Positions 1-11,529 of a DNA stretch of 64,000 nucleotides are shown one piece after another. The notes under the pieces are model-generated. The model ran no database searches, was not told the origin of the DNA, and worked only from the letters and a program-made list of their open reading frames with translations. Position numbers and translations under genes: made by a program. Origin of the DNA: Cercophora sp. LCS_1 (lineage: Eukaryota; Ascomycota; Sordariomycetes; Sordariales; Lasiosphaeriaceae); the NCBI GenBank assembly GCA_036250225.1, contig JAPZLL010000026.1, positions 186,001 to 250,000 on the forward strand, in the 5' to 3' direction. Every line of letters begins with the position of its first letter. Positions within the stretch are counted from its first letter, which is position 1.

Positions 1-2408
1 GTGCTTCGAGATGAAGAAAGGCTCTCTGAAGCTCAGCCAAGTAGTCGGTCGGTCAGCCTAGCTCCCTCGGGATTGAGGCCAGGGTTTAGAACGCCCCCCC
101 AACGCCTTCGATCTGTTAGCCCGTCTCTCGAGCAATTGAGGCCATTTAAGCGCCAGACTACACGTTGGACCCATGTTAACTTCCGGACTCGTATTCGTCA
201 CCATGAAGATGGGACTCCCAACGAGGACTGGACGGACTGGAAACCTCTCAATACCAGCGAGGAGAGAGGTCCCGTGAGATTCGTCCTGATGCAAGATCTG
301 CAGTTCGACGAGTGGGAAATCAAGAGAAGCGATTCCCTCATGTTCTGGTACCGAAGCGCGCTTCTGAAGTTTCTGCGACAATGCCGTCCTGAGTTGTTCC
401 GATACTTTTTCCAGAATTACTCTTCAGACTACAGAACAATCGAGGAGAAGCACTACATGGCCCTCTACCACGGAACGCGAACCATCGCGCAGCAGGTCCC
501 GCAAGAGGAACTGGCGGCCGTCTGGCAAGGGCTAGACACTGAGCTCGAAATATTACGGAGTTTTTTGGGGTACGTCTTCCCACAGAGGGACCAGTGGGTG
601 TTTAGGACGGGGCGGGCTCAGTTCAAGTCTCTCCATGCTCTCTTTGAACCGCACGTAATTGTCTACGAGAAACGACTGATCCCGCCGTTTGGGACTCCCT
701 ACGAACAATGCTTTAGGCTTATCAGGACCGAGCAGGCTGTTAGACGACATGACAATGCAAGTGCGCTGTGTTTGATTGGCGAGGAGGTCATCTACGATCG
801 CGACATAACCAGTCCCCAAGATGGTTACGAAGACAGCGCCGAGTCGGGTGAGTGTCTTGCCCGAACAAACCGGTATATCGCCAAGTTTGAAGGGTGGAGA
901 GAAATTACGGGCCATGGCCTCGGATTTGTCCCCTGGCATATGCTCCCACTTGCAGAACGAGACGCAATCGTGGAGCGCCTTTGCGAGAGAAGTCGGACGT
1001 ATCTTCAACTCTCAAGGTTACAGTTCAGCATATGGGATTACTCTGGCCCATATTCCCTCGTCCGTGATCTGATCGGAGACTCTTCCAAGGAGGATATCTC
1101 CTTATCATCGGCTGAACAAATTTGGCAGGTTTGTGGCACTCCCACCCTCATTGGATCGCGTGGCCCAGTCCCATGCTAACCCTGATGTGTAAAACAGAAA
1201 TAATACTGTCAGGAAATGGTTGTTATTGACACATATCCATCGAGTCGCAATTCTGCAATCAATAGCTACGCGGGTTTCAACTATGACCACGGGCAGGCCT
1301 TGCAACACACCCAGCCACGGTTGAGGCGACGGCCTCTCCCTCTCAGCATGCAGAGTAGTGGCCGTCACGAACAGGGCAGCGATGGCGGTGAGGTACCTCA
1401 ACAGAAACTTCTACTATGCCGTGGATATCTTTCGGCATATCTGCTATCGTCGGCCGTCCACGCGGCCGGGGTCTTGGTCTCAGACTTGCGGCCCCCCTGT
1501 TGGCATGTAAAGGTCCCGGATGAAGGGATACCCGATATCAGGCGCTGGGTGGCACTCACTGCCAACTTCTTTGCCCAAGAGGTGCCAGCGGACATGAGAT
1601 ACTTGCGCCGGTCGGCGAGGGGATCCGGCCTCCTCGTGCATTTGAAAGGTTCACGAAGAAGCACTACAACAACGGCCAAATGTAGGAGATTCCAAACAAG
1701 ACATGAGCATTTGGTTGCACAATGCTAATTAAACCCTTGCCAGACATTGCCAATACACTTCAGAGGCCTCTGACAACAATCTCGTCAACCACCATTCCGC
1801 TAGAAGTTAGAAGTGCGCTGATTGCGGCTCTGCGATGGGGCGCAATCCTCCAGGTGGAGTTGAGTCGTTGCTCAGAAACCAAATACCCTATCGACAGTAA
1901 GAAGACATTCCTTTCTTCTTTTCAATTAACTAGACTCGGTATAAAGTGGCTTTTTCCCTCACTGACCGGACACATTTAGGGCCGAATCTTGTCGAATTCA
2001 TTTCGTTTTACCCAAGCGTGTCGTTCCTCACCAGCGACACCGCTCTTGACAATAATTCGGCTTACTGGGATCTCATCGATGCTGTCATCGATTGTGAGCA
2101 GGCTTCCAACAGTGAAGAGTCCAAAAAAGGCAAACCTGTGGCGGCAATATATCAACGATGAGCTTCCGAATCTTGCCAAATCCCTCCCTGAGATGCAGTT
2201 GAGCGAAGCATGCCGTCTGTTGGCTAACACGGAGCCCCGCGAGTCGAGGATGGCCAAGATTCTTCTCGCGGCGAAGCGATTGGCGGTCTCGGAGGAAAAA
2301 GACGAGGTAGAATTGGCCCATGTGTTTGCGATTGTCAGGTCTGCGCTTTCTTCGGAGGAGTTGAAGACATTTGATGATGAGGCGAAACGGCTTGCTCTCC
2401 ATGCCTGA
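1..2408 (+). pseudogene. Decayed DUF7025 / AAA-family ATPase gene, 5' end outside window
   Basis: The frame is open from base 1, so the true start lies upstream. Exons that keep phase are 1-1128, 1213-1681, 1744-2017 and 2118-2408, with introns ending in cag/aag. The order matches fungal DUF7025-AAA proteins: a cap-like region ending near the residues FPWH/VPWHMLPL and a C-R-S-like block (to about base 1060), then MVVIDTY (1216), a PDE...DIRRW linker, and the P-loop area at about 1630-1680. There the glycine/lysine loop reads KGSRRSTTTT, so the P-loop lysine is missing. The Walker B area (about 1840-1870) reads AILQVEL without the Asp-Glu pair. A reading-frame slip near 1937 (CTCGG where CTCCGG would keep frame) is needed to reach the sensor-like FSLTDR. 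The lid-like C-terminus (LWRQYI onward) ends at 2408. I infer a pseudogene or a dead ATPase. Splice sites are inferred by eye. Confidence 0.6.
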
Positions 2409-2561
2409 ACAGCACAGCAGAAAGGCCGTGGGTTACAGAAGACGAGAATCCAGAAAGAAAGATTGCGTGTTATGTTTCTATTCTGATAACAGCAAAGATG
2501 CCTATATGAGCCTGTTGTACCCATGCTTGCTCCCGCCGTCCAAACTGATGACTGCGATTTT

Positions 2562-3309
2562 CTATTGCAGCTTTCCGACAATCGAAGCAAAGTTGGCATT
2601 CCCGCCCTTGGAAAAGTCAAGCTCAAAGTACATGGCATTGTCATGAACCGAGATGGCTGCCGTCGCGCTGTTGGGGCTGGTCGGCTTCTTGGTCGAGTAT
2701 GCCCAGCCGAGTCTGTGACCACCAGCGGGCTTGATCGATGGTTTGGACCCGTCTCGTCGGCTCCAAGACGTACATCCGGTGCACTTCATGGTGACTTGCC
2801 AATGGGTTCCGTTGATCTTGGTACCGGCTTTGTAGACGGTATACGTTGCGCTGCTGTACGCGTTGGGCGCCGTGTGACCGCTACGGATCGTCAACGATAG
2901 GCCAACAGAGGGATAGGGGTGGCATACTTGGACCACCGTGAAGAGGCAAGAACGCCTTGGTTGTTGGCGTTTCGAAAGACAACGAGGAGCGGGCTCTCGG
3001 CCATGCCTCCGCCCCAGCTGACGCCGGCCCAGCCTACTTCGTTAGGGACGATGAGCTGCGTGACGATGTCGAAGGCGCCGCTCGGCTGGGGGCTCGGGAT
3101 GGCAATGCGAAACCACATGCCCCGTCCATTGTCGAGCTTGTATGGCTGATAGGTTTGGTAGAAAGTGAGACCGGTGTCGCGGTCTTGGAAGACGCCCTCC
3201 TTGTCTGCGACGGCTGTCGTGATGTCAGCAGGAGAAGCACGAGGGATGACGATGCCTCACCTTCTCTGAGAAAGAGAGCCGCCAGCCACAGCAGAAACGT
3301 CCAGTACAT
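2562..3309 (-). CDS. Secreted single-domain AA8 cytochrome (cellobiose dehydrogenase heme-domain type)
   Basis: Three exons: 3309-3261, 3213-2928 and 2880-2562, separated by two 47-nt introns (GTGAGG and GTATGC donors); 217 residues. An N-terminal hydrophobic signal (MYWTFLLWLAALFL) is followed by the CDH cytochrome fold: GMWFRIAIP, then GWAGVSWGGGM. Met87 fits the axial heme ligand and His191 (ISVHDNAM) the second. A KCTGC pair probably forms a disulfide. No flavin domain, cellulose-binding module or GPI signal follows; the reading frame stops soon after the heme domain. AA8 domains accept electrons from a dehydrogenase and pass them to LPMOs or metal ions outside the cell; here the partner must be another protein. 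It could equally serve as an extracellular iron reductase. The family call is strong; the physiological role is inferred. Confidence 0.85.
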
Positions 3310-3373
3310 GGCGTCGACGAGTCGGTGAGGGTAAATGCAAAGTTTTTGCTGCTACTCCCGACGCAATGAGCGT

Positions 3374-3380
3374 CTTATAT
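3374..3380 (-). promoter_or_regulatory. TATA-like box of the AA8 gene
   Basis: ATATAAG on the minus strand, about 65 bp upstream of the AA8 start codon. The position is suitable; function is inferred. Confidence 0.4.
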
Positions 3381-5095
3381 GTGCCAATGATATAAGCCTG
3401 CAAGTGAAAAGGGAGAACAGCCACCCTGATAACTCTCAACGTTGTGCTACCCCACCATGATCCAGCAGTCAAAAAGGTCGCTCTCGATTTTGGTCGATGA
3501 AGACGTCAACTTGGAAACCAAGAGGGGCAAAACGAAATCGTGTCTAGATGTTCCGACCGGAGGGATGAGCGAGGGCCAGGGTCCTGTGCCACCTTTGGAA
3601 ATAGCCTCAATTCCGACGAATTTGCGGCAGCGCCTCTCATTCGCCAAGAACCCCCATGATCCCGGGGAACATTGTTTAGAAGGTTCCAATCCGTTATTGG
3701 ATTGACGGAGTCCTTCCGAAAAAGCTTGTGGCATTTGCTTGATCTTGCCTCCGAGATCAGCGGCAACTGCCGTGCATCCGGCATCGACCTGCGACCACTC
3801 TGTGTCGTCATTAACCCGTGACCTGGTGATAACTGAACGTGGTAAGTCGTAACGATTGGTGATCCCCACGTGATCGAGATCGCGATCCTTTTCATTTCCA
3901 CGTATCACAGCACTAGTTGAGCTCTGGCGCGCGGTTGTCGGCGCCCCCGCACACGTCCAGCTCCAAGGTTTGTCCCGAGTGTATAAGGGGATGCTCGAAC
4001 TCAATCTCACTGTTTACTGTCTCCTTTGTTTTTGATGTCGATCGGTTGGTTAAAGTACGTAGTCTATCCTGTCGAATTCTTGCCTTCCTGGCCTAGAGTT
4101 GGGCCCCGAACAATGAGCTGCGGGCAGGCGAACACGAAAAGGCTGTGACCTGTATGTCTTCTCGTAGGATTTCCCGCATCATAAAATTCTTGTTGCTGGT
4201 CAATATGGCTCCGCAGAGAGCAATCTGGTGACGGAGCTGCCAATAGTGAACACGAGGTGTGGTTCAAGCCCAAGGACAAAGTAAAACACATACCCTGTGC
4301 CAGGGCGTTATGGTCACTCCCTGCCACGTAGATTACAATGCAGATGAGATGTAGGAACTATAGGGCCTTCGAAATCCTTCTAGAAGGGCTGAAATCGACG
4401 CCAAGACTTGTCCATCACAGGGTAGGGTCTTGCAAAGTGTAGGACTCAGCGGCGGTACGAGCAAGGTAACATTGAGAGGGTACGTCCCCGTCTTGATTGA
4501 GGGATATGACCAGAGTAAGAGCATCGTATTTTTGTATCTTGATCTTGAGGCTCCTAGGTAAAGTAATGCATTCGTTTCCATAGGCCCTAGAGAAACATCA
4601 CGAGACTCCCTTCCTCCACAAGTTTTGCCCCAGAAGGAATACTTGGAACACCGCGTGCATCAAACACATTTGACGGGGAGAATGAAAACGACGACCAAGA
4701 CAGCTCACTTTGGACATGGCCTACAGTTTTAACCATGTCTTGGAGCTGAGATGCGCTCGAGTGGGTGAGAAAGAGTGACGCCGAGCAGCTCGTAAAGAAG
4801 ACCTCTGCTTCCGTGAGACCTCGGAAGTTCAAAGTCAAAAGTTCTTGTCTGCGAAAGCAATTGCTACCATGACGATTGAATCACCCCTTTTGGTTGGCAG
4901 CCACTTGACGCCTACTCGGACTTTGTGAGTGCGAGTGGGCGTTGGAGTTTCCCAGGGGTCAGAGCGAGTGCCTGGTCAACTTTGGCGCTGAGCAATCCCT
5001 CCGCCTCGGCGTCTTGTTCGAGCTTGACGCCCAAGACAAGACCCAGTGGTTAGTGGACTCGAAAATGACCGTTGCAAGTAGATACCAGGTACCTG

Positions 5096-5114
5096 AGGTA
5101 GGTAGGTAGGTAAT
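5096..5114. repeat. Short (TAGG)n tract
   Basis: Four tandem GTAG/GGTA units. The same TAGGTAGG core recurs alone at several other intergenic sites in this window. Confidence 0.7.
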
Positions 5115-5790
5115 TGGCTCATTGGCCTGTGCTGGCGATGGTCAACACCAAGGCCCACACTCTCAACTGGACGACAACAACTCCGCAAACTTCTCGAAAC
5201 CAACAAGAACATCAGAGTATCAAGCTTCTCACCACTGAAGTCTTATACCACCCCAACTGCAGAACTTCTCACCCAGCTGAAACAGCCATCTGCATCCCAG
5301 TTTCACTCACCATTTCTCCCCCATCCTCCTCTTTGTTGATCCGTCGGATGGATCGAACGAAGACCTGCACAGCTCAGCAGGATCGCATAAATCGGGGTCG
5401 TTGGAAATAGCGTTGCACCAAGCCCCCCGTCTTCGCGTCTGCCTGTGCACCGCCATTGGTCCCATCGGACTCGCACCACCGAATCCGCCTCGCATCAGCA
5501 GGGGCCACAGCCAATGATGACCCCCAAATCCGCGCCACGGGGCGGAGGATCGGGTAGATCATGCAACACGAACCAGGGATCTTTGCGCCTGGGCGGTTCC
5601 GGCATCCAGATGTCGCATGCCGAAAACGAGCCCAAAGAAAGAGGGTGGGTGTGTGGGAACCCAGGACGACGGGTGCGACGGTTTTCCCCTCCTGTTTAGC
5701 TTCCTTTTGCAAAACAAAAAAACATAATCACCAATTCCGATTCCCGTTCGTTGTTGTTGTAAGCAACGCTTTTGATGGCGGCCGCGCGCC

Positions 5791-7719
5791 ATGGCGTCCT
5801 CTCTCCTTTCTACATGTCTTGCACTGCTTGTCCTGGGGCGGGGTGTTAGCGCCGCGATCTATGATGTGCCGACGGTGCAGAACTATGTGCGCCGGAGCGC
5901 GGCAAAGGCGACGGTGCTGGGGAATTATGTCTACATTGACGGCGGGGAGATCTCGCAGCTGGATGGGGGGAAGATCAATCCGCGGACGTCGAATCCCGGT
6001 ATGTTTTACACGTTCTGGGCGCACACGAGGAGAGGAGCGAAGAAAGACTGACTGACGGGCGTTCCGTGTTGGCAGTGAACTCGACCCTCTCGATCGACCT
6101 TTCCAAATCGTGGACCGCCGACAGCGTCGTCATCCGATCGATACCCAAGCCTGGGCCGAACAAGGCCAATGTTCATCTCTTCACAGACAAGGAAGCCGGC
6201 GCGTTCTACTCGTGGGGCGGCAAATGGATCTTTGGCCTCAACATGAGCGAGACGGAGCTGTGGAAGTTCTCGGCCGATGGAGCTGGTGGTGGAACATGGT
6301 CTCTTGATCCGCCGGGGAATCCGTCCACGTTTGCTGAATTGATTCCTGGCGAGTTCGCTACCGTCACGACGGCCGGGGAGTCGGGCTATCTCATTGGCGG
6401 CATTGCGTCGGGATGGACGCAGCTTTACAGGGCGCGGAACCAGGTCATTCCGGGCATGGCCACGTTCAACATGAAGACGAAGCTGTGGGAGAATGGGACG
6501 ACGAGTCCGTTTAATACACTCACCGGTGGCACGGCTGAGTTTGTCCCGGCATATGGCCCGAATGGACTGATCGTGTTGTTTGGAGGGTGGTCGCCCAGTG
6601 TGGTGGGCGAGCCGGACGTCCTGGCTTCTCCGCAATGGGGATTCGATAACATCACCTTTTTCGATCCCGAGACTAAGCAGAACTACTGGCAAAAGACGAC
6701 AGGAGATATCCCACCGCATCCGAGGACGAGGTTTTGCACCGTGGGATTCCAGAGGGAAGGTGGATATGACATGTGAGTTGTCCCGAATTAGAGCTTGGGG
6801 ATTCTGCTGACATGATCAAGTTTCCTGTTTGGTGGCATCAACCAGGTGGACAAGACGACATACAACGACGCGTATATCCTCAGTCTTCCCGGCTTCGTGT
6901 GGACCAAGGTGATTGAGAGTCCTGGTGGGAGAAGGGCTGAACATACCTGTGTTCCCGTTGGCAAGCGCCAGGTTTTGAGCATTGGCGGCTTGAACCCGTA
7001 CTTGAACTCGTGGACGACGCAGGATCCAGCGGCACAGGGACTGATGGTGTTTGACATGGTGGATATGAAGTGGGCCGACTCATATAATGCCGATGCGGCG
7101 GCGTACAAGGCTCCTAAGCCGGTCGAGGAGTGGTATTCCAAGGGTTCGTTGAATGATGTGACGTGGTCTTCAGGGGATGTCCAACGCCTGTTTGCCGCGG
7201 CCACAGACCGTACGTTGTTCCCGTCATTGAGCTTGGATTTTACTGACTTTTCTAGAAAACCCTGGCTCAGGTTCAGATGGTTCCGGCTCTGGTTCCAGCG
7301 ACCCAAATACCTCAGACTCAGGGAGCAAATCATCCCCTGTGGCTGCTATTGCCGGTGGTGTGGTTGGTGGGCTGATCGGAGTGGCGCTGGTGGGAGTGTT
7401 GGTATGGTTCTTGATACGCCGGAAAAAGAGGTCACAGGACATCGGATACACGCATGCATCAACCGCCCCAACTGGCCCCAACGAGCTCGGCTCTGAACGA
7501 CCAAACGAGATGAGCTCCGAGACGAAGTACACGCCAGCACCACCATACCACGAAGTCGGCGGCAATAACCACCATGAGCTCTACGGCCAAGGTGCCACCT
7601 CCCCGCTCCCGGCCAAGACACAGCCGGTCCCGGGCCATTACACTGAGCTCTACGCAGGGCCACCAACACAAACCGCCCACGCAGTCGAGCTGGACGCAAG
7701 CATGTCTGAGAGGAGATGA
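5791..7719 (+). CDS. Kelch-repeat single-pass membrane protein with signal peptide
   Basis: Exons 5791-5998, 6076-6772, 6821-7209 and 7256-7719; 585 residues. The signal peptide is MASSLLSTCLALLVLG. The ectodomain carries repeated blades with glycine pairs and spaced aromatic residues (YIDGGE, FYSWGGKW, YLIGGIAS, IVLFGGWS, FLFGGINQ, LSIGGLNP), the mark of a kelch beta-propeller. A Ser/Gly-rich stalk (about residues 432-459) leads into a transmembrane helix at about 462-482 (AGGVVGGLIGVALVGVLVWF), stopped by RRKKR. The cytosolic tail of about 100 residues is polar and Pro/Tyr-rich. Such proteins are common in Pezizomycotina as putative surface sensors or cell-wall-associated proteins; no substrate is known from sequence. 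The start is the first Met of the signal peptide. Confidence 0.88.
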
Positions 7720-7789
7720 CGTTCGCCCTGTATTGATAGAAACCCTGCACCATAATTGTAAATAGCAAACCACCACATAGAACCTTTCT

Positions 7790-8810
7790 TCAAACCCCCT
7801 TGACAATCTCCACAGCCCTAGCCGTCGCCTCATCCAAGTCCTCAACAGGCAATCCCAACCGCTCATTATCACACCCCTCCAAGCTGGCATAAAACATCCC
7901 CTCGCGTCCAGCATCCTCACAAAAGATTCTGCTATACATCGCCCTTCCAAACGCACCCCGATCTCCACCCCTCAACCGCGCAACCGCCTTCTCATACCGC
8001 TCCCTCGCCCCCTCGTGCTCAACGGCCCACGCCTCCCCCGTAACCCGTCTCACCGACTCCAGCATCTCCCTCTGCGAAATCCAAAAACTACTAATCCTCA
8101 CCGGCCGATTCACAAACGCGCTCAACGTCTCTCCTCCCTCGCCTTCCACATCCAGACTCAACAACGCAGCCACAGCCCGTCCGACCTGCGCCCACGTAGT
8201 CGTGTTGATCTTCCTCTCGCCTCCGTCAAGCAGCCACACCTCTTTCTTCTCCCAATCAAACCCGTACAAGTCCTTTCCTTCGCGCGTATACCCGCCGGAA
8301 AGGGAGTACTCATACCAGAACGAACAACACACCGCTATCCATTTTAATCCGTGCGTTTCCACATCCTGGATGGATTGGAGCGGGCTGTCGCCCACGATGG
8401 ACTCGGCGCGGACGTGCGGGTCGGGGATGTACCAGGCCCATGCGTTGGGGATGATGTATTCTACGCCTGCTTTGGCGGCAGCGGAGACGAGGAGGGAGTG
8501 GGTTTCGGCCGGGGCGCTGGCGGAGAGGGTGATGATGAGGACTTGATGGTTTTCGAGGGCCGAGATGAGCGAGGCGGGGGAGGTGTAGTCGACTACGATG
8601 GGGGCGACGCCGGGCGGGAACGTGGTGGTGCGGGTGCGGGTCAAGGCTGTTATGGTGTGGTGGGTGGCGAGGAGGGAGGTGGTGATGTGCTGGCCTAGGG
8701 TGCCGTTTGCCTGCTCATGTGAGAATGGGCTTAATTGGAGGGAAGAAGAGGTGACTTACGCCGACGATGGCTATGCGAGTTATACGGTTGGGTGTGGATG
8801 GGGTGGACAT
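7790..8810 (-). CDS. NmrA-like / isoflavone-reductase-like NAD(P)-binding protein
   Basis: Two exons, 8810-8760 and 8710-7790, with a 49-nt intron (GTAAGT donor, GAGCAG acceptor); 323 residues. Splicing places the dinucleotide-binding loop GANGTLG across the junction at about residues 17-23, directly after the beta strand RIAIVG. Later segments (an ALTRTR Arg patch, the strand VLIITLSA, EYIIPNAW) fit the atypical short-chain dehydrogenase fold of the NmrA/PCBER group. The catalytic YxxxK of classical SDRs is not evident, as usual for this group. Members act as redox sensors or reductases of aromatic compounds; the substrate cannot be read from sequence. It converges with nothing close by: the MFS gene downstream of its promoter lies on the same strand. 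Confidence 0.85.
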
Positions 8811-9443
8811 CGTGGTTTATTCGTGGTTTCGTACGTTTGGAGACTGAGATTGTTGGGCTGTGACTTGGCGGCGGTGTTGAGTTCACTTGAAGATTTGTTT
8901 CCATGCATGTTTTGCTCTTGAATATAAATATACCCGTGGTTCAGTTCTGTCATTCTGGGTCTTTGGTCGTGAAGGTTGACTAACACCGGAGTTAGAGACA
9001 AAAAGACCGAGGTCCACAAAAGCCATAACAGCGAGACGCGAGGCTTTACTGGCTGTCGTATTGGAGCGTTGATGATTGGTGCGTTTTGATTTCGGGAGGT
9101 TCCGCTCTGCCGGGCTGCCTTCGCTCGCGTAATAAGGTCTGCGGCCGGATCGCGTCAACTGTCCGCAAACACCGGGATATGTGAGGAGAAGATGGACTTA
9201 AGAGCATTTAGTTTCGCGGTGATCATCTGGAAAATGTAGTTCCGGGACGATAACGTGGTGGGTGATATGCGTGAAAAACGAAAAGCTGCACTGAGTCGAC
9301 ACGACGACAGCGAACAGCAGACCATTAATCTGCGAGTATAGAGCCAAGCAACGATAACCGCGCCATATGTATTATCCGTCTGCCTAGATACTCCCAAGAG
9401 ACACATCCTGCCATGTCGCTGTCACCAGCATCCATCCCAACAC
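8811..9443. other. Intergenic region between NmrA-like promoter and MFS 3' end
   Basis: Holds the upstream region of the NmrA-like gene and the 3' untranslated region of the MFS gene. No further coding signal was seen. Confidence 0.5.
8922..8932 (-). promoter_or_regulatory. TATA-like box of the NmrA-like gene
   Basis: An AT-only stretch reading TATTTATATT on the minus strand, about 115 bp upstream of the start codon at 8810. Function is inferred from composition and position. Confidence 0.35.
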
Positions 9444-11529
9444 TCAGTGGGCAAAGCGGAAGTCCAAACGCTTGCTTCCTTGGTCCGTGGTCGTCTCCAA
9501 ATATGTGATTTGCTCCTGATAAAACTGTCAGCACCAATCAGTGTAGTTGAAATATGACAGTTACCCACCTCCTTGGTCAGGGCATCCCACTTGGCATCCC
9601 GCTGCTTGTTCCTCCACTTGTAGTAAGCCTTGGTGATGAGGTAAATGACAATATTCATGCAGTTGATGCCCAAAAGCACCCTGTTGCCGCGGCGGTCTGC
9701 ACACCGTTATTAGCCACACGACCATCAACACATCCAGCCAGAACTCACAGTGAGGTCGATCATCAGCCCGATAAATGTTGGCATGAATGATACCACCCAT
9801 CTGGACAAACATCTGGTTCTCGTCGTCAGCAAGCAACCCCAAACAGCGCAATTCCGAGGCAAAACTCACATTGTACAATGCCGCCGAAACCGTCCTCGTC
9901 CGCACCGTGTTCGAATTCCGACTGCACCACCCGACGTGCATCGCGTGCGCACTCGGATACGAAAGCAGCACCGTCAAAACCGCATACTTGGCCCAAGGCT
10001 TGACAGTGTCCGGCAGCACCAACAAGGAAATAATCGTCGGCAGCAACCAAACCTGGCCAAAGATACCCCAGTACACCCGCTCATTCAAAATCTCGGAATA
10101 ATACGTCAGCAGCAGCATGGTGACGGTCCCAATGACCTGCGTCGGAATGCTCAGCAGATTCGAATCAAACGTGTCGAAGCCCAAGTTCCGCAGCGTCAGC
10201 GTGAGATACGCATCCGGCGGACCGGCGGGGATCAAAAAGGTCAGGCCGATGATGTAGAGCGGCCAGAGGTCGTAATCCTTGAGCGATCGCCAGAGGAGCT
10301 TGAAGTCGACGGCCTGCCGGTTGTGCATGTCGCCCTTGGACGGGTCGTCGCGCAGGATGCGGTTGACCATGATGATTTCCTCGCGCTCGTTGAACCAGCC
10401 CTTTTTGTTCCACCAGGATTTGGTCTGCGTGGGCGAGGCAACCATGGTGAACCAGGACCAGACGCCGACGAGGAGGGTGAAGATGCCTTCGATCAGGAAG
10501 AGCCAGCGCCAGCCTTCGTAGCCGTGCAGGCCGCGGAGGCGGAGGAGGCCAAAGGCGAGGATGGGCGCGATGATGTCGGTTACGCGGAGGGAGGTCCAGA
10601 AGAGGGCCAGGCGGAAGGGGAGCTCGGTGCCTTTGAAGAAGTAGGACTGGGTGGGTGGTCCTGGGTTAGCGGGTGATGGGAATAGGGGGACGGGGATGAG
10701 ACGTACGAGGTACAGAATCACGTCAGGGATGAAGCCGCCTTGGAAGAGGCCCAGGAGTGAGCGGGTTGCCAGAAAGGTGGCGCGGCCGGTCAGCCAGAAT
10801 TGCGACATGGAGACGATGCTCCAGAGGATCATGATGGTGGGAATCCATCTGTCGGGTCCTGTCGATTTGTTAGCTCAACCACACGACTTGGTGGTCGCGG
10901 AGAAACTGACCGAGCTTCTTGCTGATGAGCTGCGAGGGCAGTTCGGCACACAAAAAGGAAAGGCGAAAGACAGTGTTGCCAAGGTTAAAGTCATTGGTCG
11001 TCAGACCAAGGTCTTCGAGGAAGTTGTCCGTGTTTGCCTGCGAAATGTTGCCACGGTCGAGATCCAGAGCAAAAAAGGCGATGAAAGCCCAGAGCGTGAC
11101 CTTCCAGTCCAGTTTGTTGATCAGGGGCTAAGGACGCGAGTTAGCCGCTGTTCGTATGGCGATGATAGAGTGACATACCAACTCCTCACGCCACGTCCAC
11201 CGGGCTGAAGGATCAAACCGATGGAGGTTCTCATATTTTTCAGTTGGCTGAAAGTACTTGGCCAGCTCCGGATCGTCGTAGACAGATGGCTGAGTGGCGA
11301 TCTGGTCGAGATCGGGCTGGGGCCCCTTCTTTCGGAACAGAGTCAAGATCGGAAGGGTCGGCGGCTCTGTCTTCTGGAGTGCTTGCTCGGCGAGAATTCT
11401 CTCCCGGGCAGCCTGGATGTCTTCTTCCGACTCAGACGGGGCCGAACCCGACTTGGACGTGATGACGACATTGACATTCTTGTCCTTGAGCACCGGAGTC
11501 GCGGATTCCTTCTCGGGGTCTGCAGCCAT
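9444..11529 (-). CDS. MFS carrier of the anion:cation symporter family (Dal5 / allantoate permease-like)
   Basis: Seven exons: 11529-11179, 11127-10911, 10858-10707, 10646-9870, 9812-9749, 9696-9569 and 9515-9444; 586 residues, all phases consistent. A polar cytosolic N-terminus of about 120 residues precedes twelve predicted helices. Family marks include NKLDWKVTLWA into helix 1, FALDLDRGNISQA, LGPDRWIP after helix 3, RSLLGLFQGGFIPD, a central cytosolic loop (SWWNKKGWFNERE), RTRTVSAALYN, YRADDRPHY and a C-terminus ending KRLDFRFAH. These are typical of Dal5-like carriers that take up allantoate, ureidosuccinate, vitamins or other carboxylates with protons at the plasma membrane. The exact substrate cannot be inferred. 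The terminal exon was located through its conserved C-terminal residues. Confidence 0.93.

Larger units (their letters stand above)
3310..5790. other. Intergenic region, no gene supported
   Basis: About 2.5 kb between the AA8 start and the kelch gene start. Frames of up to 187 residues exist on the minus strand (3447-4010) but show no domain, no signal and no convincing splice pattern. The last 350 bp are the promoter and leader of the kelch gene. A GGTA/TAGG tetranucleotide run lies at about 5096-5114. Confidence 0.5.

Noticed and set aside
1939..1979. Possible 41-nt intron in the AAA relic
   Set aside because: Its removal would delete the sensor-like FSLTDR segment, which aligns well if a one-base slip is assumed instead.
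3447..4010. 187-residue minus-strand frame
   Set aside because: No motif, low similarity to any known protein pattern, no flanking splice sites.
9750..10676. 308-residue open frame on the plus strand
   Set aside because: Antisense shadow of the MFS carrier; Arg/Gln/His-rich composition and no motif, whereas the minus strand splices cleanly into a full carrier.
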